Of a stretch of DNA of 6,517 bases, positions 1 to 5,559 are shown piece after piece (position 1 is the stretch's first letter; the number at the start of each line of letters is the position of its first letter). The translations under genes and the position numbers were made by a program. The notes beneath the pieces were generated by a model. That model saw only the letters and a program-made list of their open reading frames with translations. It was not told the origin of the DNA and did not search any database. This DNA is from Caulobacteraceae bacterium. GTDB lineage: Bacteria; Pseudomonadota; Alphaproteobacteria; Caulobacterales; Caulobacteraceae. The DNA is taken from positions 1-6,517 of the forward strand of contig JASLDZ010000391.1 of assembly GCA_030151985.1 (NCBI GenBank), in the 5' to 3' direction.

Positions 1-619
1 AGAGGCCCGCGCCGACCCTCGCGAGGCGCCGGTCGGTCCGGGCGAGCAGCTTGTCGATCTCGGCCATGGTGCGGTTCAGCGCGCCCTCGTCGTCGCGCCA
101 CACCTGCAGCACCCGCGCCCAGACGGCGGTGAAGGCCGCGACCCGCAGCGCGCCTCGCCCCCCCGACGTGTCGACGCCGGACGCCTCCAGCAGCCCCCGC
201 GCGGTGATCGGCAGACGCGGCCCCAGCACGCCGGGCCCGGCGCCCCGCGCCAGCGCGATGAGGACGGCGCGATGCGGCTCCATCGCCTCCAGCCGCGCCA
301 TGAACGCCTCGAACAGCCGGTCGCGCGGGGTGGAGGAGGCGTCCTCCGCGGCCGCGGCGAAGGCCTGCCGGTCGAAACGCGCCGAGAGCCGCCAGAGGAG
401 CGCGGCCTTGCCGGGCGCGCGGGCGTAGAGATCGGCGAACGCCACCCCCGCCCGCTCGGCCACGTCGCGGAGCGTGATGTCGCGCCAGGGGCGGTCGGCG
501 GCGAGCGCCAGCAGCGCGTCGGAGGCCCGGTCCAGCAGCGACTCCGACGCCGTCGAGGGAGAAGGCGCGTCTGAGCTGTCGGGAGCGACACTGTCGGGGG
601 CGTCGTCGGGCGAGGTCAT
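1..619 (-). CDS. TetR/AcrR-fold transcriptional regulator, 3' end cut by the window
   Basis: Probable DNA-binding repressor of the TetR fold. The minus-strand frame is open from ATG at 619 to base 1, giving 206 codons with no stop, so the C-terminus is missing. Residues 1-25 are a Ser/Asp/Pro-rich, probably disordered lead. Residues 27-82 form the TetR helix-turn-helix domain, with TLRDVAERAGV at 49-59, then a DLYARAPGKAALL turn and recognition-helix region. The rest is an alpha-helical ligand/dimer domain ending in an LQVWRDDEG segment (171-179), which recalls the C-terminus of COQ9-type TetR-fold proteins. A GGAG lies 8 bases before the ATG, supporting this start. The gene follows proC after 58 bases and could be read from the same transcript; a dyad at 633-647 in that gap is a possible operator. 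Ligand and targets cannot be told from the sequence. The fold is fairly sure; the role as a repressor is inferred. Confidence 0.85.
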   Translation of the reverse strand, partial: MTSPDDAPDSVAPDSSDAPSPSTASESLLDRASDALLALAADRPWRDITLRDVAERAGVAFADLYARAPGKAALLWRLSARFDRQAFAAAAEDASSTPRDRLFEAFMARLEAMEPHRAVLIALARGAGPGVLGPRLPITARGLLEASGVDTSGGRGALRVAAFTAVWARVLQVWRDDEGALNRTMAEIDKLLARTDRRLARVGAGL

Positions 620-632
620 GGCGCGGGCTCCG

Positions 633-647
633 TGCGCGTTTCGCGCA
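633..647. promoter_or_regulatory. Short dyad in proC-tetR gap, possible TetR operator
   Basis: TGCGCG-TTT-CGCGCA is a perfect 6-bp inverted repeat around a 3-base centre, 14 to 28 bases before the TetR-type start codon. TetR regulators commonly bind a palindrome beside their own gene. No clear -35/-10 pair accompanies it, and GC-only arms arise easily in this genome, so the operator reading is weak. It could also form a small hairpin after proC, but no T-run follows. Confidence 0.25.
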
Positions 648-677
648 TCGGGATCAAGGCGCGGACGGCGGACGGGT

Positions 678-1508
678 TCACCCGCGGCCGGCGCCGCCCT
701 CCTGCGACAGGGCGCGGGCACGGTCGGCGGCGGCCTGCACCGCCCGCCGCAGCAGGGTCGGCAGACCGTCGGCCGCCAAGAGCACGTCGAGCGCCGCCTC
801 CGTCGCGCCGCGCGGGCTCGTGACCTGGCGGCGCAGCTCCGCCGGCTCCGCCTCGCTTTCGGCCATCAGGGCGGCGGCGCTCTCCATGGTGGCGCGGGCG
901 AGCCGGGCGGCGGTCGGCCCAGGCAGGCCCGCCTTCTCCCCCGCGGCGGCGAGCGCCTCGGTGAAGGCGTAGAGGTAGGCCGGCGCGGAGCCGGAGACGC
1001 CGACCGCCGCCTCCATCAGCCCCTCGTCGTCCAGGTCGACGGTCGTGGCCACCGGGTCGAACAGCACGTGCGCGCGGGCGAGCGCGGCCGGGTCGGCGGC
1101 GTGGAGGGTGGCGACGCCCCGCGCGATGGCGATGGCGGTGGTGGGCATGACCCGCGCCACCCGTCGGCCGCCGAACGCCTCCGACAGGGCCTGGCCCTTC
1201 ACGCCCGCGAGCACGGAGACGACCACCGCCTGCGGGTCGAGCAGCGGCTCCAGCGCCTCGGCGGCGGCGACCCATCCCTGCGGCTTCACCGCGAACACCA
1301 TCGTGCCCGCTCCCGCGAGCGCGTCGTCCGGCGGGTTCAGGGCGGCGCCGGCCGCGGCGGACTGGCGGGCGGACTCCGACGGCTTGGGATCGCGGATCAG
1401 GATGCGGCCGGCCTCGACGCCCCTGCGCCGCCAGCCGGCGAGCAGCGCGCCGCCGAGGTTGCCGGCGCCGACCAGAAGCACCCGGCCGGCGGACGTCGCG
1501 TCAGGCAT
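678..1508 (-). CDS. proC: Pyrroline-5-carboxylate reductase
   Basis: Cytosolic enzyme reducing 1-pyrroline-5-carboxylate to L-proline with NAD(P)H, the last step of proline synthesis. The protein has 276 residues, normal for the family. An N-terminal Rossmann domain shows the dinucleotide motif GAGNLGGA (14-21) and AVKPQ (73-77). Then come RVMPTT (119-124), SGSAPAYLYAF (172-182) and the C-terminal signature VTSPRGATEAAL (229-240). Compared with the consensus as I remember it, MPNTP reads MPTTA, SGSGPAY reads SGSAPAY, and TSPGGTT reads TSPRGAT, so this is a divergent member; the assignment still holds over the whole length. The ATG at 1508 lies inside the end of the ybjN-like gene (shared bases ATGCCTGA), and no strong ribosome binding site precedes it, so translation is probably coupled to that gene. 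A TetR-type gene follows 58 bases downstream. Confidence 0.95.
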   Translation of the reverse strand: MPDATSAGRVLLVGAGNLGGALLAGWRRRGVEAGRILIRDPKPSESARQSAAAGAALNPPDDALAGAGTMVFAVKPQGWVAAAEALEPLLDPQAVVVSVLAGVKGQALSEAFGGRRVARVMPTTAIAIARGVATLHAADPAALARAHVLFDPVATTVDLDDEGLMEAAVGVSGSAPAYLYAFTEALAAAGEKAGLPGPTAARLARATMESAAALMAESEAEPAELRRQVTSPRGATEAALDVLLAADGLPTLLRRAVQAAADRARALSQEGGAGRG

Positions 1509-2004
1509 GACCCACGGTGTCGAACATGCAGGCCGCCATCGCCTCGTCCGGCGACTTGGAGCCCTTGAGCAGGAAGTCGAACGCCGGGTGGAAGCGGTCG
1601 GCCGCCTCCACCGCCGCGTCGATCATGCTGGCGGCCTGCGCCAGCGTCGGCCGCTCGCCGGTGGGCAGCGACATGGCGTGGCGGTAGACGATCTCGCCGT
1701 CCTCCGCCCACACCTCGAAGTGGCCGAGCCACACGCGCTGGTTGATCAGGCCCACCAGCTCATGCGCGCGGAGGCGCCGCTGCTTGCCCGCGCGCATGTC
1801 GATGGAGAGGCACAGCTGCAGGCAGTCGGCCTCCGGCCGCCAGGCGAACCACAGCTCGTAGTCCTTCCAGTCGCCCACGATGGAGAAGGCCAGGTCGCCG
1901 TCCTCGGTCCGGTCGAACGACAGGTTCTCGGCGCTCAGCACGTGTTCGACCACGTCGAGCGGATCGAGGTGCAGCTCGTGCTCGACCGTGTCGGGCTGGT
2001 CCAT
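1501..2004 (-). CDS. YbjN domain-containing protein
   Basis: The 167-residue cytosolic protein belongs to the YbjN family, whose fold resembles type III secretion chaperones and whose biochemical role is poorly known. In enterobacteria YbjN has been linked to stress and motility; extending that here would be speculation. Visible marks are an acidic N-terminus, alternating strands around DGDLAFSIVGDWKDYELWF (35-53), the strand CLQLCLSIDM (61-70), the helix AHELVGLINQRVWLGHFEVW (80-99), and a C-terminal helix ending in HPAFDFLLKGSKSPDEAM (139-156). The start at 2004 is well supported: AGGAG (2013-2017 on this strand) sits 8 bases upstream. The frame is open further upstream, but that stretch is an antisense-like shadow of ubiK. 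The gene lies 100 bases after ubiK, with a promoter candidate between them, and its stop overlaps the proC start by 8 bases, suggesting a ybjN-proC operon. Confidence 0.9.
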   Translation of the reverse strand: MDQPDTVEHELHLDPLDVVEHVLSAENLSFDRTEDGDLAFSIVGDWKDYELWFAWRPEADCLQLCLSIDMRAGKQRRLRAHELVGLINQRVWLGHFEVWAEDGEIVYRHAMSLPTGERPTLAQAASMIDAAVEAADRFHPAFDFLLKGSKSPDEAMAACMFDTVGHA

Positions 2005-2010
2005 CGTCAG

Positions 2011-2101
2011 GACTCCTGCGGGCCGCGCCCCGCCCCGCGCGAGGTCCGCGCGGGAACGGCGAGTCGGCGCCGGGATATAGGGTAGGCCGCGGGAGGGAGT
2101 C
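2011..2101. other. Cluster of three GANTC (CcrM-type) sites in the ubiK-ybjN gap
   Basis: GANTC pentamers occur at 2011-2015, 2061-2065 and 2097-2101. They overlap the ybjN ribosome binding site, the expected transcription start region, and the -35 element respectively. Reading the window by eye I find only three others (540, 1372 and 6099), so half of all sites fall within 91 bases. In Caulobacter-type bacteria CcrM methylates the adenine of GANTC, and GcrA with sigma-70 acts at some methylated promoters. That this happens here is an inference. Confidence 0.45.
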
Positions 2102-2103
2102 GG
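2074..2103 (-). promoter_or_regulatory. Candidate promoter for the ybjN-like gene and proC
   Basis: On the minus strand CCTATATC (2081 down to 2074) matches seven of eight positions of the Caulobacter housekeeping -10 consensus GCTANAWC as I remember it. Fifteen bases upstream lies CCGACTC (2103-2097), a weaker match to the -35 consensus TTGACGS (4 of 7, with the spacer one base over the usual 10-14). It sits about 70 bases before the ybjN-like ATG, where a promoter is expected. This is the most AT-rich stretch of the ubiK-ybjN gap. No transcript data are available. Confidence 0.5.
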
Positions 2104-2104
2104 C

Positions 2105-2392
2105 TCAACCGGCCTCGTCCGCCGGGCGAGCCCCAGCTGTGGATGACGCGTGGGCCGACGCCTGAAGCGCGAGCCGGGTCTCGAGCGCGGCCAGCCGCGC
2201 CTCGAACGCGGCCTTCTGGGCGGCCAGGGCCGCGTCCATCTCGTCGCGGCGCACCAGATCGAGCTCGGCGGCCCAGCGCTCGCCCTGCGCGCGGAAGGCG
2301 GCCTTGGCCTCGTCGCCCGCCGCCTGCGCCAGGCCCATGGCCTGCTCGCCCAGCTTGGCGAACTCGTCGAGGAACGGGTTCTTGGTCTGCAT
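2105..2392 (-). CDS. ubiK: Accessory factor UbiK family protein (BMFP/YqiC-like)
   Basis: The 95-residue protein is of the UbiK/BMFP family (DUF526). In E. coli UbiK binds UbiJ and helps late aerobic ubiquinone biosynthesis, possibly through lipid or quinone contact; BMFP proteins are also described as membrane-fusogenic trimers. The N-terminus has the family pattern NPFLDEFAKLGEQAMGLAQ (5-23), an amphipathic helix. Residues 43-77 form a charged helix with heptad-like spacing, DLVRRDEMDAALAAQKAAF (45-63) and onward, typical of the family's coiled coil. The last 18 residues are a small-residue tail. Length is normal. The ATG at 2392 has no recognisable Shine-Dalgarno; a GC hairpin ends 14 bases upstream. 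It lies 53 bases behind the winged-helix regulator gene. Family call is sound; the UbiJ partner is not in the window. Confidence 0.88.
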   Translation of the reverse strand: MQTKNPFLDEFAKLGEQAMGLAQAAGDEAKAAFRAQGERWAAELDLVRRDEMDAALAAQKAAFEARLAALETRLALQASAHASSTAGARPADEAG

Positions 2393-2406
2393 GACGTCAC
2401 ATATGG

Positions 2407-2441
2407 CGCGCGCCGCCCCGTTTGCGAAGGGGCGGCGCGCG
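2407..2441 (-). terminator. 13-bp GC hairpin between the winged-helix gene and ubiK
   Basis: Bases 2407-2419 pair perfectly with 2429-2441 (13 bp, all G/C) around a 9-base loop, GTTTGCGAA on the plus strand. The hairpin begins 4 bases after the regulator's TAG stop (2446-2448), the usual place for an intrinsic terminator. There is no U-run after it: the minus strand continues CATATGTGACG, and ubiK starts 14 bases later. It could be a U-poor terminator, an attenuator for read-through into ubiK, or a 3'-end stabiliser. The structure is certain; the function is inferred. Confidence 0.5.
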
Positions 2442-2445
2442 GCGC

Positions 2446-2754
2446 CTAGAGGGGCGCGGGGCCGTTCACCAGGGCGCCGATGGCGTCGAGGTAGCGGGCG
2501 AAGGCCGAGCGCCCCTCCTTGGTCAGCACCACCTTGGTGTTCGGCTTGCGGCCGACGAAGCTCTTGTCCAGCCGCACGTAGCCCGCCTCCTCCAGCTTGC
2601 GCAGGTGGATGGAGAGGTTGCCGTCGGTCGCCTGCAGCCGGTCGCGGAGCGCCGTGAAGTCGGCGGCGTCGGCGGAGGCGAGGAAGGCCATCACCCCCAG
2701 CCGCACCCGCCCGTGGATCACCTCGTCGATCTGGTCGATGTCGAAGCCGTCCAT
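2446..2754 (-). CDS. Small winged-helix transcriptional regulator (HTH_34-like)
   Basis: The 102-residue protein is almost entirely one winged helix-turn-helix DNA-binding domain of the type often annotated PF13601. After an acidic lead (1-12) come HGRVRLGVMAFLASA (14-28), then DFTALRDRLQATDGNLSIHL (32-51), whose DGNLSIHLRKLEEAGYV segment is the recognition helix, then the wing KSFVGRKPNTKVVLTKEG (64-81), and a C-terminal helix (82-95) probably used for dimerising. No ligand-binding domain is present. The ATG at 2754 lies five bases after the stop of the membrane-protein gene, without a clear ribosome binding site, so translation is probably coupled. The frame is open further upstream but only as a shadow of the membrane gene. 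Context suggests it represses its own operon through the dyad at 3410-3424; that is inference. Confidence 0.88.
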   Translation of the reverse strand: MDGFDIDQIDEVIHGRVRLGVMAFLASADAADFTALRDRLQATDGNLSIHLRKLEEAGYVRLDKSFVGRKPNTKVVLTKEGRSAFARYLDAIGALVNGPAPL

Positions 2755-2759
2755 GGCCG

Positions 2760-3368
2760 TCAGGCCCGGCGCGCGCGCATCATGACGAGGCCCGGCACGC
2801 CCGCCAGCAGCACCAGCCCGGCCGCGTAGGCGAGGTACAGCCCCGGCGAGCGCGACAGGAAGGCGATGGCCACTGCCGCGCTGAAGGCCCCGAGCGCCAC
2901 CGCCGCCTCCCACCGCCGCCCGCTGAGCACCGAGGACACCGTCCAGCCGGCCCCGTAGACGGCGAACACCACCGACGGCAGCACCGACCACACGGCCGGA
3001 TCGCCCGTCGCGACGTTGGCGGCGATGCAGCTCAGCACCGTGGTGAAGATCACCGAGCCGAGCGCCGCCCATGCCATTCCGGCCGCCTTGGACGTCTTCG
3101 ACTGGGGCGTGTCGCGCCGGCCGATGGTCGTGAACAGCAGCACCAGGAACAGCCCCATGGCCACGAACCACGACCAGCCGAAGGCGCTCGGCGGCCAGGG
3201 GATCAGCCCCAGCGACGCCGCGCCGTTCAGCGCGCTGCAGCCCGCGAAGATGAAGCCGCCGAAGGCGATGATCCGCCCTCCCCGCGCCCGCTCGCCGGGC
3301 TCCCCCGCCTGCACGAGCTCCCGCATGAAGGCGAGGTCGTCGCGCGCCGCCTGCATCTGATCGGTCAT
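2760..3368 (-). CDS. Six-helix membrane protein of unknown function, paired with the winged-helix regulator
   Basis: I do not recognise the exact family. The 202-residue product has a charged soluble N-terminus (1-30, MTDQMQAARDD...GERARGG), then hydrophobic segments at about 33-55, 62-82, 97-118, 127-148, 154-171 and 175-196, predicting six inner-membrane helices with a short basic C-terminus. No catalytic or transporter motif stands out. The start is ATG 3368, not the upstream in-frame GTG at 3377: GGGGAG (3377-3382 on this strand) lies 8 bases before the ATG but abuts the GTG. It is the first gene of a two-gene unit with the winged-helix regulator (five-base gap) and has a plausible sigma-70 promoter. 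Small winged-helix regulators of this kind are commonly encoded beside membrane proteins of unknown role; what this one senses or does cannot be stated. Confidence 0.85.
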   Translation of the reverse strand: MTDQMQAARDDLAFMRELVQAGEPGERARGGRIIAFGGFIFAGCSALNGAASLGLIPWPPSAFGWSWFVAMGLFLVLLFTTIGRRDTPQSKTSKAAGMAWAALGSVIFTTVLSCIAANVATGDPAVWSVLPSVVFAVYGAGWTVSSVLSGRRWEAAVALGAFSAAVAIAFLSRSPGLYLAYAAGLVLLAGVPGLVMMRARRA

Positions 3369-3395
3369 CCGTCCCACTCCCCAGTTGATGGAGCG

Positions 3396-3424
3396 ACCAT
3401 AGCAGATGTCTTTGCGATGTAAAG
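3396..3424 (-). promoter_or_regulatory. Promoter with overlapping dyad upstream of the membrane-protein/regulator operon
   Basis: On the minus strand TTTACA (3423-3418; 5 of 6 to TTGACA) and TATGGT (3401-3396; 4 of 6 to TATAAT) are 16 bases apart, with the -10 about 28 bases before ATG 3368. The -35 lies inside a 15-bp imperfect inverted repeat, CTTTACATCGCAAAG (3424-3410), with CTTT/AAAG arms. A protein bound there would block polymerase, so it is a natural operator for the winged-helix protein encoded in the same operon. The stretch is unusually AT-rich for this window, supporting a real regulatory site. Confidence 0.6.
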
Positions 3425-3468
3425 TGCTTGGGCAAGTGAGAGAGCATGCACGACGCCGCGCCTTCCGC

Positions 3469-5271
3469 TCAGAGCTTGTAGGCGCCCGCCTGCAGGCCGG
3501 CGAACACCGCCGGCGTCAGCGGCGTGAAGTCGCCGCCCGGCTCGCGGAAGTAGAGCGGGTCGCGCACCCGCGAGGGGTCGTAGCCCTCCGCCACCGCTTC
3601 CGACTTCACGTACTTGAAGGTGCCGGTGGTCTCGACGGCGTGCGCCAGGAGCCGCAGGAAGATCGGCCGGCCGTAGGCGGGCATCCCCTCGTCGATGGCG
3701 GCCTGCACCTGCGCGAGGTCGAACCCCTCCCCCGTCACGAGCGACGCCATGCCGGCCTTGCCGTCCGCGCCCGGAACCTCGACCCCGTAGACGTTGGCCT
3801 CGACCACGCCGGGGATGGCCGACAGCCGCTCGCTGACCTCGCCGGTGGAGACGTTCTCGCCCTTCCAGCGGAAGGTGTCGCCGATCCGGTCGACGAAGTA
3901 GAAGTAGCCCTCGTCGTCCTGGCGCATCAGGTCGCCGGTGCGGAACCAGGCGTCCCCCTGCACGAAGGCGTTGCGCAGCACCTTGCGCTCGGTGGCGGCC
4001 TTGTCGGCGTAGCCGGTGTAGCTGGCGCGGGCGTCGTCGCTGCGGATCTCGCCGATCGCCTCGCCCGCCTCGCCCGGGCGGCAGGGGACCACGCGGCCGC
4101 GGCCGTCGCGCTCGGGCTGCTCGGTCTCCACGTCGAAGCGCACCAGCTTCACGTTGAAGCGCTTCTTCAGATAGCCGGGGATACGACCGACCGCGCCGAT
4201 CTTGCCGTCGAAGTTGAACATCGAGACGTTCCCCTCCGTCGAGCCGTAGAACTCCAGGATCTGGGGGATGGCGAACCGCTCCTCCATCTTCTCCCACACG
4301 TCGCCGCGCAGGCCGTTGCCGAAGGCGAGCTTCAGCGTGTGGCGGCGCTCGTCGGGCTGGACCGGCTGGTTGACGAGGTAGCGGCACAGCTCGCCGATGT
4401 AGACGAACATGGTAGCGCCGGACGCGACCACGTCGGGCCAGAACTGGCTGGCGGAGAAGCGCTTCCTCAGCACCAACTGGCCGCCGTTCAGGAGCGCCGC
4501 CCCCACCCCGCACAGCCCGCCCGTGGAGTGGTAGAGCGGCAGGGCGCAGTAGATCTTGTCTTCGGGCTTCGAGTTGGTCGCCCCCGCAAAGCCGCGCATG
4601 TAGAGCTGCACGCGCATGTGGGCCATCCGCGCCGCCTTCGGCAGCCCCGTGGTGCCCGAGGTGTAGATTAGGAGCGCGGTGTCCTTGGCGGTCAGCCCGG
4701 CGCGGGCGGTCTCGCGGGTGGGGCGCAGCGCCGAGACGCCCTTCAGCGTGCGGTCGAGGTCGCGGTCCTGGCGCAGCGGCGGATGGTCGGGCGAGGCGCC
4801 CACGACCCATTCGGTGATCGAGCGCTTCACGCCGTCCCGCGCCGCCTCGAACGCCGGCGCGGTCTCCGGGTCGACGATCAGGTGCGCGGCGCCGGAGATG
4901 CTGAGGCAGTGCGCCAGCCCCGCGCCCGAGAGGTTGCTGTTGATCAAGGCGGTCGCGACCCCGACCTTCGCCAGCCCGTACCAGACCGCCACGTACTCGA
5001 TGCGGTTCGGCATGAAGAGCGCCACCGTGTCGCCCCGCTTGATCCCGCGCGAGACGGCCCAGTTGGCGTAGCGGTTGGCCATGGCGTCGAGCTGGGCGTA
5101 GGTGGCCTGTCGCCCCTCGAAGCTGATCGCGACGCGCGGGCCGAACTTGTCGACCGCCTCCTCGATGTCGTCGCAGAACAGCCGGTCGGAGCCGGGCTTC
5201 ACCGGGCGCACGCGACGCAGGGTGCGCAGGATGCCCTGGAGGAAGCGGATGTCGCGGCGCAACCGCGCCAT
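3469..5271 (-). CDS. Long-chain/very-long-chain acyl-CoA synthetase (FATP-type, fadD-like)
   Basis: ANL-superfamily enzyme that activates a fatty acid with ATP and joins it to CoA, feeding beta-oxidation or lipid synthesis. The sequence resembles the FATP/ACSVL branch more than E. coli FadD. From ATG 5271 it has 600 residues, normal for the branch. Motifs in order: ATP/AMP loop YTSGTTGLPKAA (203-214), ALPLYHSTGG (243-252), FYGSTEGN (341-348), the hinge region RTGD (444-447) with DRIGDTFRWKGENVST (461-476), and TGTFK with the probable catalytic lysine K553. A 20-residue basic amphipathic N-terminus (MARLRRDIRFLQGILRTLRR) may touch the membrane. ATG 5355 is in frame and would add 28 residues, rich in Arg and with rare AGG/AGA codons; no good ribosome binding site marks either start, so the start is uncertain. 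No terminator is evident after the stop. Chain-length preference is not readable. Confidence 0.92.
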   Translation of the reverse strand: MARLRRDIRFLQGILRTLRRVRPVKPGSDRLFCDDIEEAVDKFGPRVAISFEGRQATYAQLDAMANRYANWAVSRGIKRGDTVALFMPNRIEYVAVWYGLAKVGVATALINSNLSGAGLAHCLSISGAAHLIVDPETAPAFEAARDGVKRSITEWVVGASPDHPPLRQDRDLDRTLKGVSALRPTRETARAGLTAKDTALLIYTSGTTGLPKAARMAHMRVQLYMRGFAGATNSKPEDKIYCALPLYHSTGGLCGVGAALLNGGQLVLRKRFSASQFWPDVVASGATMFVYIGELCRYLVNQPVQPDERRHTLKLAFGNGLRGDVWEKMEERFAIPQILEFYGSTEGNVSMFNFDGKIGAVGRIPGYLKKRFNVKLVRFDVETEQPERDGRGRVVPCRPGEAGEAIGEIRSDDARASYTGYADKAATERKVLRNAFVQGDAWFRTGDLMRQDDEGYFYFVDRIGDTFRWKGENVSTGEVSERLSAIPGVVEANVYGVEVPGADGKAGMASLVTGEGFDLAQVQAAIDEGMPAYGRPIFLRLLAHAVETTGTFKYVKSEAVAEGYDPSRVRDPLYFREPGGDFTPLTPAVFAGLQAGAYKL

Positions 5272-5360
5272 GAACCCCAGCTTCCGGTCGGGGCGAGCGT
5301 GGGGGCCGACGCCCACGACCTCGCCCTGCCCGTCCCGTCTCGCCCGCCTCGCCATGGGCC

Positions 5361-5390
5361 GATTTGGACCGCCGCCCCCCGGAGGGTCAA
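5361..5390 (-). promoter_or_regulatory. Candidate promoter for the acyl-CoA synthetase
   Basis: On the minus strand TTGACCC (5390-5384) matches six of seven positions of the Caulobacter -35 consensus TTGACGS. After 15 bases comes TCCAAATC (5368-5361), six of eight to the -10 consensus GCTANAWC counting the free position. The expected transcript start is close to 5354, which is at the upstream ATG 5355. This would give either a leaderless mRNA for the 628-residue form or an 84-base leader for the 600-residue form. Confidence 0.4.
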
Positions 5391-5481
5391 GGCGTTGCGG
5401 GCGCTTGCGCGGCCCCCGTGGAAGGGGCGCCCGAGGCGGTGGCGCGAAGGCCACGCCTTCCGGCGCGCGTCCCGCGTGCGC

Positions 5482-5496
5482 CGCCGTGTCACGGCG
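5482..5496. promoter_or_regulatory. 15-bp palindrome in the divergent intergenic region, possible operator
   Basis: CGCCGTG-T-CACGGCG is perfect over seven bases each side of a single central base. The tight centre suits a DNA-bound dimer better than an RNA hairpin. It lies about 90 bases upstream of the synthetase -35 and 64 bases before the plus-strand ATG. GC-rich palindromes occur by chance in such a genome, and no known consensus is matched. Confidence 0.25.
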
Positions 5497-5559
5497 ACGG
5501 CCGGCGCGACGCAGGGGCATGTTGCGGCGCACTCGCCGAACCTCCTTCCAGGAGCCTCC

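Larger units (their letters stand above)
5272..5559. other. Divergent intergenic region between the acyl-CoA synthetase and the small membrane-protein gene
   Basis: These 288 bases separate genes that point away from each other. They hold a promoter candidate for the synthetase (5361-5390), a 15-bp palindrome (5482-5496), and the AGGAG of the plus-strand gene (5550-5554). If the synthetase starts at 5355, bases 5272-5355 are coding. Open frames in the rest look like GC-driven shadows. No RNA gene was seen, and no convincing promoter for the plus-strand gene. Confidence 0.6.

Noticed and set aside
474..2085. Long plus-strand open frames opposite tetR, proC and the ybjN-like gene
   Set aside because: Arg/Gly/Ala/His-rich products with no family features; they arise from high GC opposite well-supported genes.
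2392..2405. TGACGTCA and CATATG palindromes at the ubiK start
   Set aside because: Short palindromes of 6-8 bases, partly made by the start codon; no known bacterial consensus is matched and they can arise by chance.
3366..3377. GTG at 3377 as start of the membrane protein
   Set aside because: The GGGGAG ribosome binding site abuts the GTG, while it is 8 bases from ATG 3368.
3365..4810. 481-residue minus-strand frame inside the acyl-CoA synthetase gene, and a 421-residue plus-strand frame over the same area
   Set aside because: Both are shadows of the synthetase, whose frame carries all the catalytic motifs without interruption.
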